From positions 62,001 through 126,000 of the forward strand of contig NZ_AFOZ01000043.1 in NCBI RefSeq assembly GCF_000217915.1: a stretch of DNA of 64,000 nucleotides, in the 5' to 3' direction. Position numbers and translations under genes: made by a program. The DNA is from Shewanella sp. HN-41 (lineage in GTDB: Bacteria > Pseudomonadota > Gammaproteobacteria > Enterobacterales > Shewanellaceae). Below, one piece after another: positions 27,301 to 36,288 of this stretch. Position 1 is the stretch's first letter. The number at the start of each line of letters is the position of its first letter. Under the pieces are notes generated by a model. The model did not search any database and was not told the DNA's origin. It saw only the letters and a program-made list of their open reading frames with translations.

Positions 27301-27560
27301 TCAATAAAATCATCATCGTTAATGTGCTCTTTGAGCCACATCACTAACCGATTAGCCAAACTGATTTGATTGATAACTTGGTTTTCATCTTGGGGAACAG
27401 AATTAATAACATATTCAATTACTTTAGTCAGAAAACGTGAGAGCCAAACACTTGCCTCAGCAACTTCTAGCTTCCTTTCTCCAACAAAAAATATGTCCTT
27501 ATCTAAGCGCTGCTCAACTAGTTGAGTAATCAGCTTTTCGTAAATCCCGACCTGTTCCAT
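24393..27560 (-). CDS. PLD-nuclease / superfamily 2 helicase / DUF3427 protein
   Basis: A 1,055-residue single-chain nuclease-helicase. The PLD-like domain has HAKSYLF and GSSNLSHSAL near residues 225-260. The SF2 helicase motifs follow: ATGTGKT, VIDEVHH, LTATPERHDG, FNEGVDIPEV and QQLGRGLR. The C-terminal ~200 residues match DUF3427, which is often found in putative defence helicases. The start is uncertain: the frame opens at 27617 with a hydrophobic leader, and I prefer the ATG at 27560. It stands alone, away from the island, and may be a one-gene anti-phage or DNA-repair factor. Confidence 0.78.
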   Translation of the reverse strand: MEQVGIYEKLITQLVEQRLDKDIFFVGERKLEVAEASVWLSRFLTKVIEYVINSVPQDENQVINQISLANRLVMWLKEHINDDDFIDENLIDSQGRILTALFNKQNPIATDLPKYTAAIFPLTGLTQSELFCGSNAGLSLESELKREIRSSDKVYWLVSFIKWAGIRIFKHELEEFTRSGKELRIITTSYMGATDAKAVEFLASLPNAQVKLSYNTKRERLHAKSYLFLRNTGFHTGYIGSSNLSHSALTSGLEWNLKITTQEIPHIIEKSLSTFETYWESNEFELFSGDANSKEKLNNALKEAKGSGTESSSFHFDIKPFAHQREILEQLAVERSVHGRFKNLIVAATGTGKTIVSAFDFARFYKLHPEANFLFVAHRQEILQQALGAYRGVLKNNQFGELWVAEHKPNSYKHLFASIQSLNLQLDNLPLAADFYDYIVIDEVHHVAANSYRGLLAHFEPTILLGLTATPERHDGVDILADFCGVIAAEIRLPEAINQRHLCPFQYFAIDDNTDLSKLNWSRGRYDVAELSNLYTHNEQRVTRIIRSLAETVTDIGNIKALAFCVTKEHAEFMAKKFNLAGISADVLTSDNSEERHQKRQSLVSGKLSILCVVDIFNEGVDIPEVDTLLFLRPTESLTIFLQQLGRGLRLTDDKQCCTILDFVGNSRDEYDFSQKFRALVGKTNQSIKDEILNDFPHLPLGCRIELEEKAQSMILHNISRATLNANRLTSLIASFKHQTDLPLTLGNFLRINPQVTLEDIYRIRIDGQCGWTLLVEAVQGNQIAEPTAQSDLAKAYYRAINFHLLSCTSLSYLIFIKQLCENDFVFDGLDPIQNQFALMCHYNFWDKSGTALNINSLAASLLILRNKPLQEELLSVLVILINRIHHQEIDLELTQPCALKVHSRYTREQILAAIGASTFEAKSPSREGVLAINEQNLECLFVTLNKSEKQFSPTTMYHDYAISEHLFHWQSQNSARPERGRGLSYIEQQKLGKTVLLFVREQSKDENGRTMGFVNFGKVHYVSHNGSQPMNITWRLEQPIPDVMWHDAVKLAVG

Positions 27561-27784
27561 AGCCAGATATGCCCCAAGACTAACAATCAAAGTTGTAGCG
27601 AATATATCACATAACAATTTGATTCAAATTGCGATTTGTAGAATGGTTTTGTCTTTTGCGATAGGGAGTTAATATTGCTTAGGTTTTAAACTAATTGATT
27701 ACTTACGACATAGGCCGTAATTCCACGCGGAAAAGATGTTCGGCAAATGAGAATGAACCATCCAATACCAAGGTAAACTTGCCT

Positions 27785-28900
27785 CTATTTCCCACTCGTC
27801 AATAAGTACCTTGTACTTCGGCCGCCGGCGTCGGCTTTCACTAAAAAGCCTTGCTCGACCATTTGCGCAAGATGACGGGTGGCGGTGGCGCGGCTCACCT
27901 TAGCGACCTTTTGGTACTGGCTACTATTAATCCCTAGTTCAAAATCGCCGTCTAACATCCGATTGAGCACTTTAGCTTGCTCCTGACTCAATAAGGATTG
28001 ATCGACACTTTGCCAATACTGAGTTTTCCGCAGGGTCTTGTTCACATCTGCCATAGCATTGAGTAAACAATCATTGAGGGTTTCAAAAAACCATACTAAC
28101 CAAGGAGTAATATCAACATCGCCCCTTTGAGTGGACTCTAAAATGTCATAGTAGGCTTGGCGACGGGCAAGAATACTGACCGACATAGCGTAAAAACGAA
28201 TCGAGCGTTTTTCCGCTTGCGCCAAGACTAAATCGGTCAATAGACGAGTGATGCGCCCATTACCATCATCAAGCGGGTGTAGAGTCACAAACCAAAGGTG
28301 AGTTATCGCCGCACGGATAAGCGGATCTAAACCCAGATCTTGCCGTGAAGCATTAAACCATTCAATAAACTGCGAGAGTTCAGCGTCCAAAGTCGCTCGA
28401 GAGGGGGCCTCAAAATGCACCGTTGGTTTATCAATGCGGCCAGAGACAACCTGCATAGGCATATCGCCACGTAGCGCTCCGCCAATAACAGGGTTAAACA
28501 GCGTATAACCCTGGGGAAATAACTGTTTATGCCAACCTAATATCCGCTCAAGAGTTAACTCTGTATCTAAATTTTTTAAAGCATCGAGCATAATGTCAGC
28601 TAAACCATCGGTTTGCGCTGTGGTCGGATACGGTTTGTCTTCGGACACGCCGAGTTTTTTAGCCAAGGATGAACGCACCGAAGCCGCATTGAGCTTTTCA
28701 CCTTCGATGGCACTGGAATGGATAATGTTAGCGAGTAAGGTGTCGAGTGCAGCGTCTGACGTTAACAGGCTGTCGTCGTGACTTAGCATTTGCTTGCCAA
28801 GCAGCTGGCCCTGATTGAAATAGACCTGACGCAGCAAGGCATCAATGCTGCTGGTATTCCAATGAAATTTAGGCCAATCGGCTTGCTGCCAAATCCACAT
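27785..28900 (-). CDS. Fic-domain AMP-transferase with N-terminal inhibitory motif and winged helix
   Basis: Fic proteins transfer AMP from ATP to hydroxyl side chains of target proteins. The active-site loop HPLDDGNGR is at 208-216 (His208 catalytic). The inhibitory helix SSAIEGE is N-terminal (Glu66), which makes it a class II Fic that holds itself inactive. A winged helix at the C-terminus (~320-371) suggests DNA binding. The 371-residue layout is the same as SoFic of Shewanella oneidensis. Repeated GAGTCAAATA sequences upstream of the start are probable binding sites for the winged helix, so autoregulation is likely. The motif is intact. Confidence 0.9.
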   Translation of the reverse strand: MWIWQQADWPKFHWNTSSIDALLRQVYFNQGQLLGKQMLSHDDSLLTSDAALDTLLANIIHSSAIEGEKLNAASVRSSLAKKLGVSEDKPYPTTAQTDGLADIMLDALKNLDTELTLERILGWHKQLFPQGYTLFNPVIGGALRGDMPMQVVSGRIDKPTVHFEAPSRATLDAELSQFIEWFNASRQDLGLDPLIRAAITHLWFVTLHPLDDGNGRITRLLTDLVLAQAEKRSIRFYAMSVSILARRQAYYDILESTQRGDVDITPWLVWFFETLNDCLLNAMADVNKTLRKTQYWQSVDQSLLSQEQAKVLNRMLDGDFELGINSSQYQKVAKVSRATATRHLAQMVEQGFLVKADAGGRSTRYLLTSGK

Positions 28901-29209
28901 ATCTTACCCCATGAGTCAAATAACAAGCCTATTCTACTCACATAATAAGTCGATTAACAAACCTATTTGACTCGTGTAATGAGGCAAATAATACAAGTAA
29001 TCGCCTCACCTAGCCCAAATGCTTATAGAGTAAAGGAAATTTGCGCTGTTAATATGCTCTCACAGGACGGTACAGACACACCAACAACAGCTTTGCGCTA
29101 CCAAAACCTGTGCGCTGCGATATACTGCCAGCGTTGATAAAACGCTAATGTTAAAACCCAATTTACACACCAATCGCGACCACGCTGACAAGAATACTGA
29201 GCCCAATCC
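28901..29209. other. Divergent promoter region fic / sulfotransferase
   Basis: There is no gene in this 309-base gap. The first ~75 bases carry the repeated operator described separately. The remaining part up to the sulfotransferase start shows no clear dyad. Confidence 0.45.
28913..28973. promoter_or_regulatory. Repeated operator upstream of fic
   Basis: AACAAGCCTATTCTACTC (28922-28939) and AACAAACCTATTTGACTC (28956-28973) are direct repeats 34 bp apart. An inverted GAGTCAAATA lies at 28913-28922, so three related half-sites surround a TATTAT -10 candidate on the minus strand. They start 13 bases upstream of the fic ATG. Confidence 0.6.
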
Positions 29210-30025
29210 ATGCCTGATAACGCAACTATTGCCATCTCTCCCCATTCTCAGGCGCATAACGATGTCAGTGATGTGCAGCCCAATCTGCCACAGTGCGATT
29301 CGACTAAGTCGAGTGTAATCAGGCCGAGTGCAATCAAGTATGAATCGGTAGCTGCCGAGCAAAAACAGAAGGTTATTTTTATCGGCTTGCCTAGAACTGG
29401 GACGACGAGCGTGAGTGTGGCGCTGCTAGAACAAGGGCTTAAAGTGGCGCATATGGCCTTTACCAAAGAAGCCTTTATGCAGGCAGATGCCATTTCCGAT
29501 GCACCTTGTTTTAGCGATTTTAAACAGTTAGACGGATTATTTCCCGATGCCAAATTTATCTATTTAGATAGAGACCTAAGTACTTGGGTACCCTCGATGC
29601 AGATGTTGCTGAGCCGGATGTTGCCACATTTAGATGATAAGACAGGCCGCTTTCATCCGATTATGAAGCGCAGTTTTCGCCATTGCTTCGCCGTGGGCGA
29701 AGTCCAAGATCCACAGGATGAACGCCATCTTATTGGCTGTTATCAGCGTCATCAAAGGGAAGTGTTTACTTACTTTGCTAGGCGAAATAACTTCTTGAGT
29801 ATCGATGTTAGTCAGCAAGGCGCATTAAGTCAGCTGCTGCAATTTATGGCGCAATCAACGCATGCTACCTCGGTTGAGGCCCGCCATCCGCTGATGGATT
29901 TAAGTTTTCCAAGGCTCAATATTGGCCGCAATGTGGCCAGTTGGGATGAGTATAAACATCCCAATAAGATCAGCGCCAATGCCTCGGGGCCAGACAAGCG
30001 TAAGTTCTTTGATTATAAGATTTAA
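29210..30025 (+). CDS. Sulfotransferase-family protein
   Basis: The 5'-phosphosulfate binding loop GLPRTGTTS is at residues 59-67, after a low-complexity N-terminus of about 50 residues. FIYLDRDLSTWVPSM fits the 3'-phosphate binding segment. Such proteins move sulfate from PAPS to hydroxyl or amino groups of sugars or other molecules; the acceptor is unknown. It is 271 residues long and its 3' end converges with the MFS gene, 42 bases apart. Confidence 0.75.
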   Translation: MPDNATIAISPHSQAHNDVSDVQPNLPQCDSTKSSVIRPSAIKYESVAAEQKQKVIFIGLPRTGTTSVSVALLEQGLKVAHMAFTKEAFMQADAISDAPCFSDFKQLDGLFPDAKFIYLDRDLSTWVPSMQMLLSRMLPHLDDKTGRFHPIMKRSFRHCFAVGEVQDPQDERHLIGCYQRHQREVFTYFARRNNFLSIDVSQQGALSQLLQFMAQSTHATSVEARHPLMDLSFPRLNIGRNVASWDEYKHPNKISANASGPDKRKFFDYKI

Positions 30026-30067
30026 GATGGCAGAAAATAGGTGCAGTCCTAACCTAGAGCCTAGATC

Positions 30068-31522
30068 CTAATCGCTATTTTTTCTGCGTTTAACCACAGT
30101 CAACCAGTCGAGGCTCACGCCGGAGATCGCATTAAAACCGCGGATACGGAAGACCAATTTAAGCAACTGTGGCCTTGGCCTGACCTTAGGTTCGACCGAG
30201 CGCGGAACAAACCATAGGGTCACTAAGGTTCGCATTAGGGTCGATACCAGAAATACCACAAAAATCGGGCTTGTTAGCCAACTGTTCCAGCCAGACCAAA
30301 TCAAAAAATCCGCCGCATGGGAGGCAATGGTGCCTCCGGCCATAGCACCCACAAACACTAGGCCCGCGCTGAGTGACGCTTGCAGGGCAGCGTAAGTAGC
30401 AAAGTCACTACGAAAGGGGCGAATGTCGTAAAGATAGTTGGCAGTGCTTAAGGTAAAACCGCTCCAAGCAAGGCCAGAGAATGCTTGGATTGCCAAGATA
30501 TACAAATAGTTATCGGAAAACAGCCATAACAGAGGCAAACTTGGGATCAAACTGCTGGTGATGATCATGACGAGTCGATTGCCGTACAAGTCACTAAATC
30601 GGCCCCAAAATTTTAAGGTCACAAACTGAGTCGCAATCGACGCCACACTGGCGAGTACAAACTCAAAGTAAGTAAACTTTAAATCTTCCAACATATACAC
30701 AGCGAAAAACGGTGCCGAGATGGCAACCATTGCCTGCATGCTGGCGACAAATAGACTGTACTGACGAAAGGTTTTATCCTTCCAGGCAGCACGAAAATTA
30801 CCTAAGGTTTGGACAAATACGCCACGCTGTTTCGGCTCACGGGGATCGGGATCATGCATCTGCAGCAGTAACCAAGCGGAGACAAAACGCCCCATGGCGG
30901 CAATTGAAAACAACAAGGTAAAACCCAGCCACGCCATCTGCATCGAATCGGTAAAGGTCAGAATACCGCCACCCACAAAAAACACACTTAAGGATGCCCC
31001 CATGGTGAGTCGAGTGCGCGCCGCAAAAAACGCACCGCGGCGACGTTCAGGCACTATGGACCCCATCCACGCCCGCCAGTGGGGTTGAATTAAATTGATA
31101 AACCCATGATAGCAAACCGCTAAACCAATAAAGATCCACACGCCATGTTCTGGCCCTACTGCCGCTAGAGCGCCCATTGCCAACACAATACCGGCTTGAA
31201 AGGTCGCACAAAACACAATAAAAGTACGGCGGGAAAAATGGCTCGCGAGCCAAACGGATAAGAGTTGGGAGAGTGCGCCAAAAAGCTGTGGTAACCCCGT
31301 AACAAACCCCATTTGCGCTAGGCTGGCGCCGAGAAAAATGGCATAGGCATTGAAGAAGTTATCGCTGGTTGCCGTCATCATAGACGAGGCAACAGCCTCC
31401 TGCTGCGAGCGACGCAGGGTACATCTTAACCACGAATTGCGTTCACTACGCCGCGAATAAGTTGATTCTGCCGGTGTCGCAGTGGAGCCCATACCAAAGC
31501 ACCTATATGCACGCGCTGACAT
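30068..31522 (-). CDS. MFS transporter
   Basis: A 12-segment major facilitator with the loop WGRFSDLYGNR between segments, placed in the inner membrane. It follows the sugar-kinase-like gene by 13 bases and probably belongs to the same operon, so import or export of a sugar is a reasonable guess. The start is uncertain: ATG at 31522 directly follows the kinase stop, while ATG at 31492 has a slightly better AGG. The frame is open to 31654 but that part lies inside the kinase gene. Confidence 0.75.
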   Translation of the reverse strand: MSARAYRCFGMGSTATPAESTYSRRSERNSWLRCTLRRSQQEAVASSMMTATSDNFFNAYAIFLGASLAQMGFVTGLPQLFGALSQLLSVWLASHFSRRTFIVFCATFQAGIVLAMGALAAVGPEHGVWIFIGLAVCYHGFINLIQPHWRAWMGSIVPERRRGAFFAARTRLTMGASLSVFFVGGGILTFTDSMQMAWLGFTLLFSIAAMGRFVSAWLLLQMHDPDPREPKQRGVFVQTLGNFRAAWKDKTFRQYSLFVASMQAMVAISAPFFAVYMLEDLKFTYFEFVLASVASIATQFVTLKFWGRFSDLYGNRLVMIITSSLIPSLPLLWLFSDNYLYILAIQAFSGLAWSGFTLSTANYLYDIRPFRSDFATYAALQASLSAGLVFVGAMAGGTIASHAADFLIWSGWNSWLTSPIFVVFLVSTLMRTLVTLWFVPRSVEPKVRPRPQLLKLVFRIRGFNAISGVSLDWLTVVKRRKNSD

Positions 31523-31535
31523 CACCCAGCGCTGG

Positions 31536-32600
31536 TTAAAAATTGGCTTTAAGTTCAACCTCTTGATCGAGCAAGCTCTGGTACAGAGTAAACTGGTTGG
31601 CCGCGCGGTCCAGATTATGGCCTTCACGGTGGATATGGAAGTACACATCACCATTCAGATAATCCGTTAAAAAACGCACACCTATCATTAGGCAAATCAC
31701 CCTAGCACCCAGCCATAGGCTACGTCTTTCCTCGTCGGTCAGCACATCACCAAGCTCACTTAAATAGCCTCGGCAAATCGCAGCGAAGATAGACTGGCGC
31801 ACAGTTACATTTTCAAGGGCGGTAGAATCTTCGGACTCTGGCGAGCAGAAAGTGCGCACCATATCGCCAAAGTCATACATCAGATGACCCTTCATGCAGG
31901 TGTCTAAATCGATAATCGCCATACTGGACATATCGCGCTTATCGAAAAGCATATTATTGATTTTAGTGTCATTATGACAAATTCGCAGCGGTAGTTTGGG
32001 GGAAGTTTCCGCGAGTTCATCCAGTAAAACCTGCTGAGACAGCGCATAATCGACCCAGGTACGACAATACTGTAACCGCTGTGCACTATCTTGCTGCACG
32101 GCCTGTTGCAATAGGGCCATGCGCCCAGGCAAATGATGGAACTGAGGGATCACATCCTCAAGTTCAGTCGCATCAAAATCACTTAGGGCCGAGGCAAAAT
32201 GACCAAAGGCCTTGGCCGCCATTTCCGCCTGCGCCTCCGATTTGACCACCTCAATGCTTAAGCTATGGGGTAAATAACTAATAGCACGCCAAAAGCCCTG
32301 TTCACCCAAATCGATAGCCAACTCACCCTCTTGGGTTAGGCAAGGACTGACAACTTTAAGCCCGTATTGCTGTTGTAATGCCTTAGCGCATAAATGATGG
32401 CTGATCTTATCGGCATTGCTGACTAGGGCCCTTGGCGTCTTAAACACTTGGGTATTAATACGCTGCAGCACTAACTCGCCCGAGGGCCAACGCACTAACA
32501 AGGTATCGTTAATATGGCCATTACCTAAAGCTGAGATTTTTGCCTCTGTGGCTTCAATTCCAAAATGAGGCAACACTGACTGCCTGATGAGTTTAATCAC
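31536..32600 (-). CDS. Aminoglycoside-phosphotransferase-fold kinase, probable sugar 1-kinase (NahK-like)
   Basis: A 354-residue kinase of the APH/choline-kinase fold: a GNGHIND nucleotide loop at 26-32, the catalytic HNDTKINN at 209-216 and the metal-binding IDLDT at 230-234. The segment LQRINTQVFKTP followed by NADKISHHL resembles N-acetylhexosamine 1-kinases. A GTG start overlaps the stop of the nucleotidyltransferase gene by eight bases. A sugar-1-phosphate made here could be the substrate of that enzyme. The exact sugar is not known. Confidence 0.7.
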   Translation of the reverse strand: MIKLIRQSVLPHFGIEATEAKISALGNGHINDTLLVRWPSGELVLQRINTQVFKTPRALVSNADKISHHLCAKALQQQYGLKVVSPCLTQEGELAIDLGEQGFWRAISYLPHSLSIEVVKSEAQAEMAAKAFGHFASALSDFDATELEDVIPQFHHLPGRMALLQQAVQQDSAQRLQYCRTWVDYALSQQVLLDELAETSPKLPLRICHNDTKINNMLFDKRDMSSMAIIDLDTCMKGHLMYDFGDMVRTFCSPESEDSTALENVTVRQSIFAAICRGYLSELGDVLTDEERRSLWLGARVICLMIGVRFLTDYLNGDVYFHIHREGHNLDRAANQFTLYQSLLDQEVELKANF

Positions 32601-33465
32601 TCAATAACTCCATTAATTTTTGTTTTACCCAGACAGTGTCCTGCGGATAAGTCACGCCGAGCCAAGGCTCAGAGGCAACATCGACATATACAGGCAAACC
32701 TTGCTCAATGCCCGCCTGTACTATGGCGGGTAAGTAGCATTCAGACTTAGGTTGTTTGCCCTGCTGGCCTATAAATGCCGTTAATTCCTGTTTAATAACA
32801 TCAAAAATACTTGGGGAGAAGCCCCAGCACGTCATTGAAACCAAAGACTGTGGTGGAAGTAGCGCAAATCCCCCTGGGCCCTCGCCGACAAAGCCATTAT
32901 CTTGCGCTTGGATATTCAACCATTCAGCCACCGAGCGTAGTTGACCCTGCTCAACTTGGCACAATCCACGGTTAACACCACCATGGTCGGACAAGGTGAG
33001 TTCGATGGGATAGGCTACCATCATCCAATCCTTGGGTCTGGCGGTTAAGCCTTTCGCTAAGGAAACAAAAGCACTGTCACCATAAAAATCATCGGCATTG
33101 ATCACCGCCATAGGGCCTTGCACTAGACGACGGGCGCACCAGAGTGCATGGGCCGTGCCCCAAGGTTTAAGCCTGTGGCTGTAATCAGACAACTGCGCAC
33201 CTTCGGGTAAATCCGTTATGTTTTGGTAGCAAAAATGGTACTCAAAACTCGCAGGTAAAAACCGTGCCAATATCTCAGTTAATTCAAGTGCTAACTCTGG
33301 ACGGATCACTAACACCGCACGTTTAAATCCACTGCGGATCGCGGACATGATAGAGAGTACCAACATGGGTTCACCCGCGGGGCCGAGGGAGGCTAATTGC
33401 TTGTCGCCACCGAAACGGCTGCCTAGCCCTGCCGCCATAATGACTAAGGTCAATTCAGTATGCAT
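32593..33465 (-). CDS. Sugar-1-phosphate nucleotidyltransferase-like protein
   Basis: The N-terminal loop MAAGLGSRFGGDKQ at 10-23 and the metal-binding INADDFYGD are those of NTP-transferases that make NDP-sugars. It is the first gene of a group with a sugar kinase and an MFS transporter, which together suggests salvage of a free sugar into an activated form. The ATG at 33465 is preferred; a TTG at 33483 would add six residues, and neither has a strong ribosome binding site. The length of 290 residues fits the family. Confidence 0.75.
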   Translation of the reverse strand: MHTELTLVIMAAGLGSRFGGDKQLASLGPAGEPMLVLSIMSAIRSGFKRAVLVIRPELALELTEILARFLPASFEYHFCYQNITDLPEGAQLSDYSHRLKPWGTAHALWCARRLVQGPMAVINADDFYGDSAFVSLAKGLTARPKDWMMVAYPIELTLSDHGGVNRGLCQVEQGQLRSVAEWLNIQAQDNGFVGEGPGGFALLPPQSLVSMTCWGFSPSIFDVIKQELTAFIGQQGKQPKSECYLPAIVQAGIEQGLPVYVDVASEPWLGVTYPQDTVWVKQKLMELLSD

Positions 33466-33602
33466 GTTGGGTTGAGTTTTCAATTCGTTTTAAGGTACTT
33501 CTCAAGCTTGGCCACACAGCATTAATGCCAAATCGCCCTTAAAGAAAAAGAGGAGCAAAAGTGTAATCTACCCCTCCGATTGTGACTAGAGTATCGGCGT
33601 CA

Positions 33603-35042
33603 TTATTGGGCTAAATAATCACCAAATGTACGATTTTGTTCCAAAATCGCTTGGCTTCCCTTCAAACTAAACTTGTAACCGCATAGACCAATGCTGCCAC
33701 GGCGGGCAAGGTCAACTATGATACCTGCGCTATCCAGAGGTGAAAAACGCGCTTCGGTGGCTGAATCCGCCTTCAAATCCACCGTCATTGGGCGATACTC
33801 AGTGCCATTATTAAACACTAAAGCGCTGCACGTCTTATCCCCCTGCGCCGTGGCTAATGACCAAATATTTTGTGCTTTGCCCTGCTCACCCAACCAACGC
33901 ATGATCAGCACATTCCCCTCGAAGGCGACGGAGAATCCATCGGGCATCTCCAGCGTCACCCTATCGCTTGCGATAGGGGCCGCAGGAACCGCACTCACCA
34001 CTTCCAGCGCCTGTTCATCTCCGTTTGGCCATAGTCCCCACACCAAAGCTACCAATATCAGTCCACCTAAGCCTATCGCCGCAGGGCGCCAATAGCGGCG
34101 GCTCGGCATAGGGAATTTAGGCAACACTAAGTAACGGCGATAGGGTGAAAAAAACTCGATTAGGCCGCGGAATAACTCCGTCATAGAGCCTGAATCTTTA
34201 GCCTCGGCGCGGCGACGGCGCATTTCTTCTGCGTCCTCTGCCTGGTGAACACTATTGGACTCATCATCGTGGTCGAAACGCCACACAGGCTCATCATTCA
34301 GTTCGGCGGGATCTAAGGGAGCGTGTCGTGCATTGGCGTGCTGCAAATCCACCTGCGCGAGATCCACATCAATCACCTCAATATGCGTTTGTTCCACGCG
34401 GCTTTGATGTGCAGGACGAAAATCTGCCTGGGCATCGATAATGGCATCATGCACCACAAAATCCGCAGGATTCTGGGTCATTCGAGTTAATTCATCGAAA
34501 CGCAATTCATCTTGACGAAGCACCTCCAAATCCACCTCGGCCAATGTTGGTGTCCCCGTAGGCCCAGTATGGGAAGAGGTTGGCGTGGCAGCAGCCGTTT
34601 TAGGTGTCAGCACAGGCTCCACTCGGCGACGGGGTATCGCCTGCGAGGTGGGTGAATCTAACGCTGGGCCATAATAGCCAAAACGATAATCCACTATGGT
34701 TGGTGAAGGTAAACGAGCGCCAAAAAAGGTTGCCCCAGCGGCTAACACTAAAGCCAATACCGCAATGAAAGGCGGCGCCCCAACAATTAACAGCGCAAGA
34801 TACACTGGAAGAGGTAATACTAATAAAGCCACTAAAAACTTAGGCTTATTGGCATCCATTAGACGGCGCAGGCTAGTTAATGCCAGTAAGGGCAAGCCTA
34901 ATAACGCCAATAAATACATTAAGAAATTCGCCCCAAACCCTGCAACAGCAAGGGAAATGCAGACATAAACGCCTACACTAATAGCGGCAAAACGGGGACG
35001 GGAATCACGCCCATGAAGGCAGAAAAGAGATTTTAACAGCAC
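33603..35042 (-). CDS. Unknown membrane protein with DUF805-like N-terminus
   Basis: The 479-residue protein starts with LKSLFCLHGRDSRPRF and ~3-4 membrane segments up to residue ~110, in the manner of DUF805 proteins (F-x-GR-x-x-R ... RLMDANKP). A long, acidic, proline-rich region follows, then a single membrane segment near residue 315 (IGLGGLILVALVWGLW) and a ~135-residue C-terminal domain probably outside the cytoplasm. The GTG at 35042 is taken as start because AAGGAAG precedes it; the frame is open to 35090. The function is unknown. Confidence 0.6.
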   Translation of the reverse strand: MLLKSLFCLHGRDSRPRFAAISVGVYVCISLAVAGFGANFLMYLLALLGLPLLALTSLRRLMDANKPKFLVALLVLPLPVYLALLIVGAPPFIAVLALVLAAGATFFGARLPSPTIVDYRFGYYGPALDSPTSQAIPRRRVEPVLTPKTAAATPTSSHTGPTGTPTLAEVDLEVLRQDELRFDELTRMTQNPADFVVHDAIIDAQADFRPAHQSRVEQTHIEVIDVDLAQVDLQHANARHAPLDPAELNDEPVWRFDHDDESNSVHQAEDAEEMRRRRAEAKDSGSMTELFRGLIEFFSPYRRYLVLPKFPMPSRRYWRPAAIGLGGLILVALVWGLWPNGDEQALEVVSAVPAAPIASDRVTLEMPDGFSVAFEGNVLIMRWLGEQGKAQNIWSLATAQGDKTCSALVFNNGTEYRPMTVDLKADSATEARFSPLDSAGIIVDLARRGSIGLCGYKFSLKGSQAILEQNRTFGDYLAQ

Positions 35043-35228
35043 GACCCTTCCTTTATAGTTGAATAATCCAAGCGCAAACACGACTCTCAATGTCGTATGG
35101 ACACGAGCGTAACGAATTTAGCCGCAATTGTCAGTGTCTACGACCCTCGTCAGGTAAAAATGCCCATGAAATAGTAAATAGACTTCAATTGCCGGACAAC
35201 AGCCCTAGCGTTTTTAAGGTCAAAATCT

Positions 35229-35234
35229 GTATAA
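35229..35234 (+). promoter_or_regulatory. Probable gmk promoter -10 box
   Basis: TATAAT lies 51 bases before the gmk ATG in an otherwise noncoding stretch. The region 17 bases upstream has no good -35 hexamer, so the call is moderate. Confidence 0.4.
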
Positions 35235-35284
35235 TGCTCGGCCCTCTGGGGCCTTCTTGCGTTAACAAACTGGATATTTAGCTC

Positions 35285-35908
35285 ATGACCGCACGCGGAA
35301 ATTTATTTATTGTGTCGGCACCCAGTGGTGCTGGTAAATCCTCGCTGATCTCGGCACTGCTTAAAGATAAGCCCGCCGATATGCAGGTTTCGGTATCCCA
35401 TACCACCCGAGCACCGCGCCCAGGTGAAGTCGATGGACAACACTATCACTTTGTTAATGTTGAACAATTTAAAGCACTGATTGCTGAAAATGCCTTTTTT
35501 GAATGGGCCGAAGTGTTCGGTAATTACTATGGCACTTCACGCCATGTGATTGAGCATACGCTCACCCAAGGTATTGATGTTTTCCTCGATATCGATTGGC
35601 AAGGTGCCCAGCAAGTAAAAGCGGTGATGCCAGAGGCCGTTGGTGTATTTATTCTCCCCCCCTCGCAAGCCGAACTAGAACGCCGCCTCACAGGCCGTGG
35701 TCAAGATAGCAGCGATGTGATCGCCAGCCGTATGGCGCAGGCCGTATCGGAAATGTCGCATTTTAAAGAATATGATTTTATTATCGTCAACGACGATTTT
35801 GACACCGCCCTCGCCGATCTGCGTGCCATCATTCGCAGTCAACGCTTAACGGGAGCTAGTCAGATCCACGCGCAAAATGATATGCTTAACGATCTGTTGG
35901 CAGGCTAA
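35285..35908 (+). CDS. gmk: Guanylate kinase
   Basis: Converts GMP to GDP with ATP in the cytoplasm. The P-loop APSGAGKSS is at 11-19, followed by the GMP-binding [19 protein letters not shown] and [12 protein letters not shown]. The length of 207 residues is typical. It starts the conserved series gmk-rpoZ-spoT; the rpoZ start is 58 bases after its stop, and expression together with spoT links GTP supply and (p)ppGpp turnover. Confidence 0.96.
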   Translation: MTARGNLFIVSAPSGAGKSSLISALLKDKPADMQVSVSHTTRAPRPGEVDGQHYHFVNVEQFKALIAENAFFEWAEVFGNYYGTSRHVIEHTLTQGIDVFLDIDWQGAQQVKAVMPEAVGVFILPPSQAELERRLTGRGQDSSDVIASRMAQAVSEMSHFKEYDFIIVNDDFDTALADLRAIIRSQRLTGASQIHAQNDMLNDLLAG

Positions 35909-35966
35909 CTGCCTTAGTGTACAATTTTGCGTCATTTTTTCCCTAGATAAACTGGAGTTTCAACAC

Positions 35967-36245
35967 ATGGCTCGCGTAACTGTAGAAGACGCCGTAGAAC
36001 AAATCGGCAACCGTTTTGATATGATCCTGGTTGCGGCGCGTCGTGCTCGCCAAATCGCCGTGCAGGGTAAAGACCCTATGGTTGAAGAGATGAACGACAA
36101 ACCAACGGTTATCGCCCTGCGTGAAATCGAACTAGGTTTAGTTAACGCTCACACCTTAGATGCCGATGAGCGTCAAACCGTGCGTGAACGTGAAGCCGCT
36201 GAAATTGCAGCGGTTGCAGCTATTGCTGAAGGTCGTTCACTATAA
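35967..36245 (+). CDS. rpoZ: RNA polymerase omega subunit
   Basis: The 92-residue omega subunit helps fold the beta' subunit and forms one ppGpp-binding site of RNA polymerase. [19 protein letters not shown] is the standard beginning. The frame is open from 35877 but the ATG at 35967 is the conserved start, 13 bases after ACTGGAG. It lies between gmk and spoT, as in most gammaproteobacteria. Confidence 0.96.
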   Translation: MARVTVEDAVEQIGNRFDMILVAARRARQIAVQGKDPMVEEMNDKPTVIALREIELGLVNAHTLDADERQTVREREAAEIAAVAAIAEGRSL

Positions 36246-36288
36246 GCGTTATTGAGTAAACCTGTTTAGGTAAAAGGAGAGCTGCCAC

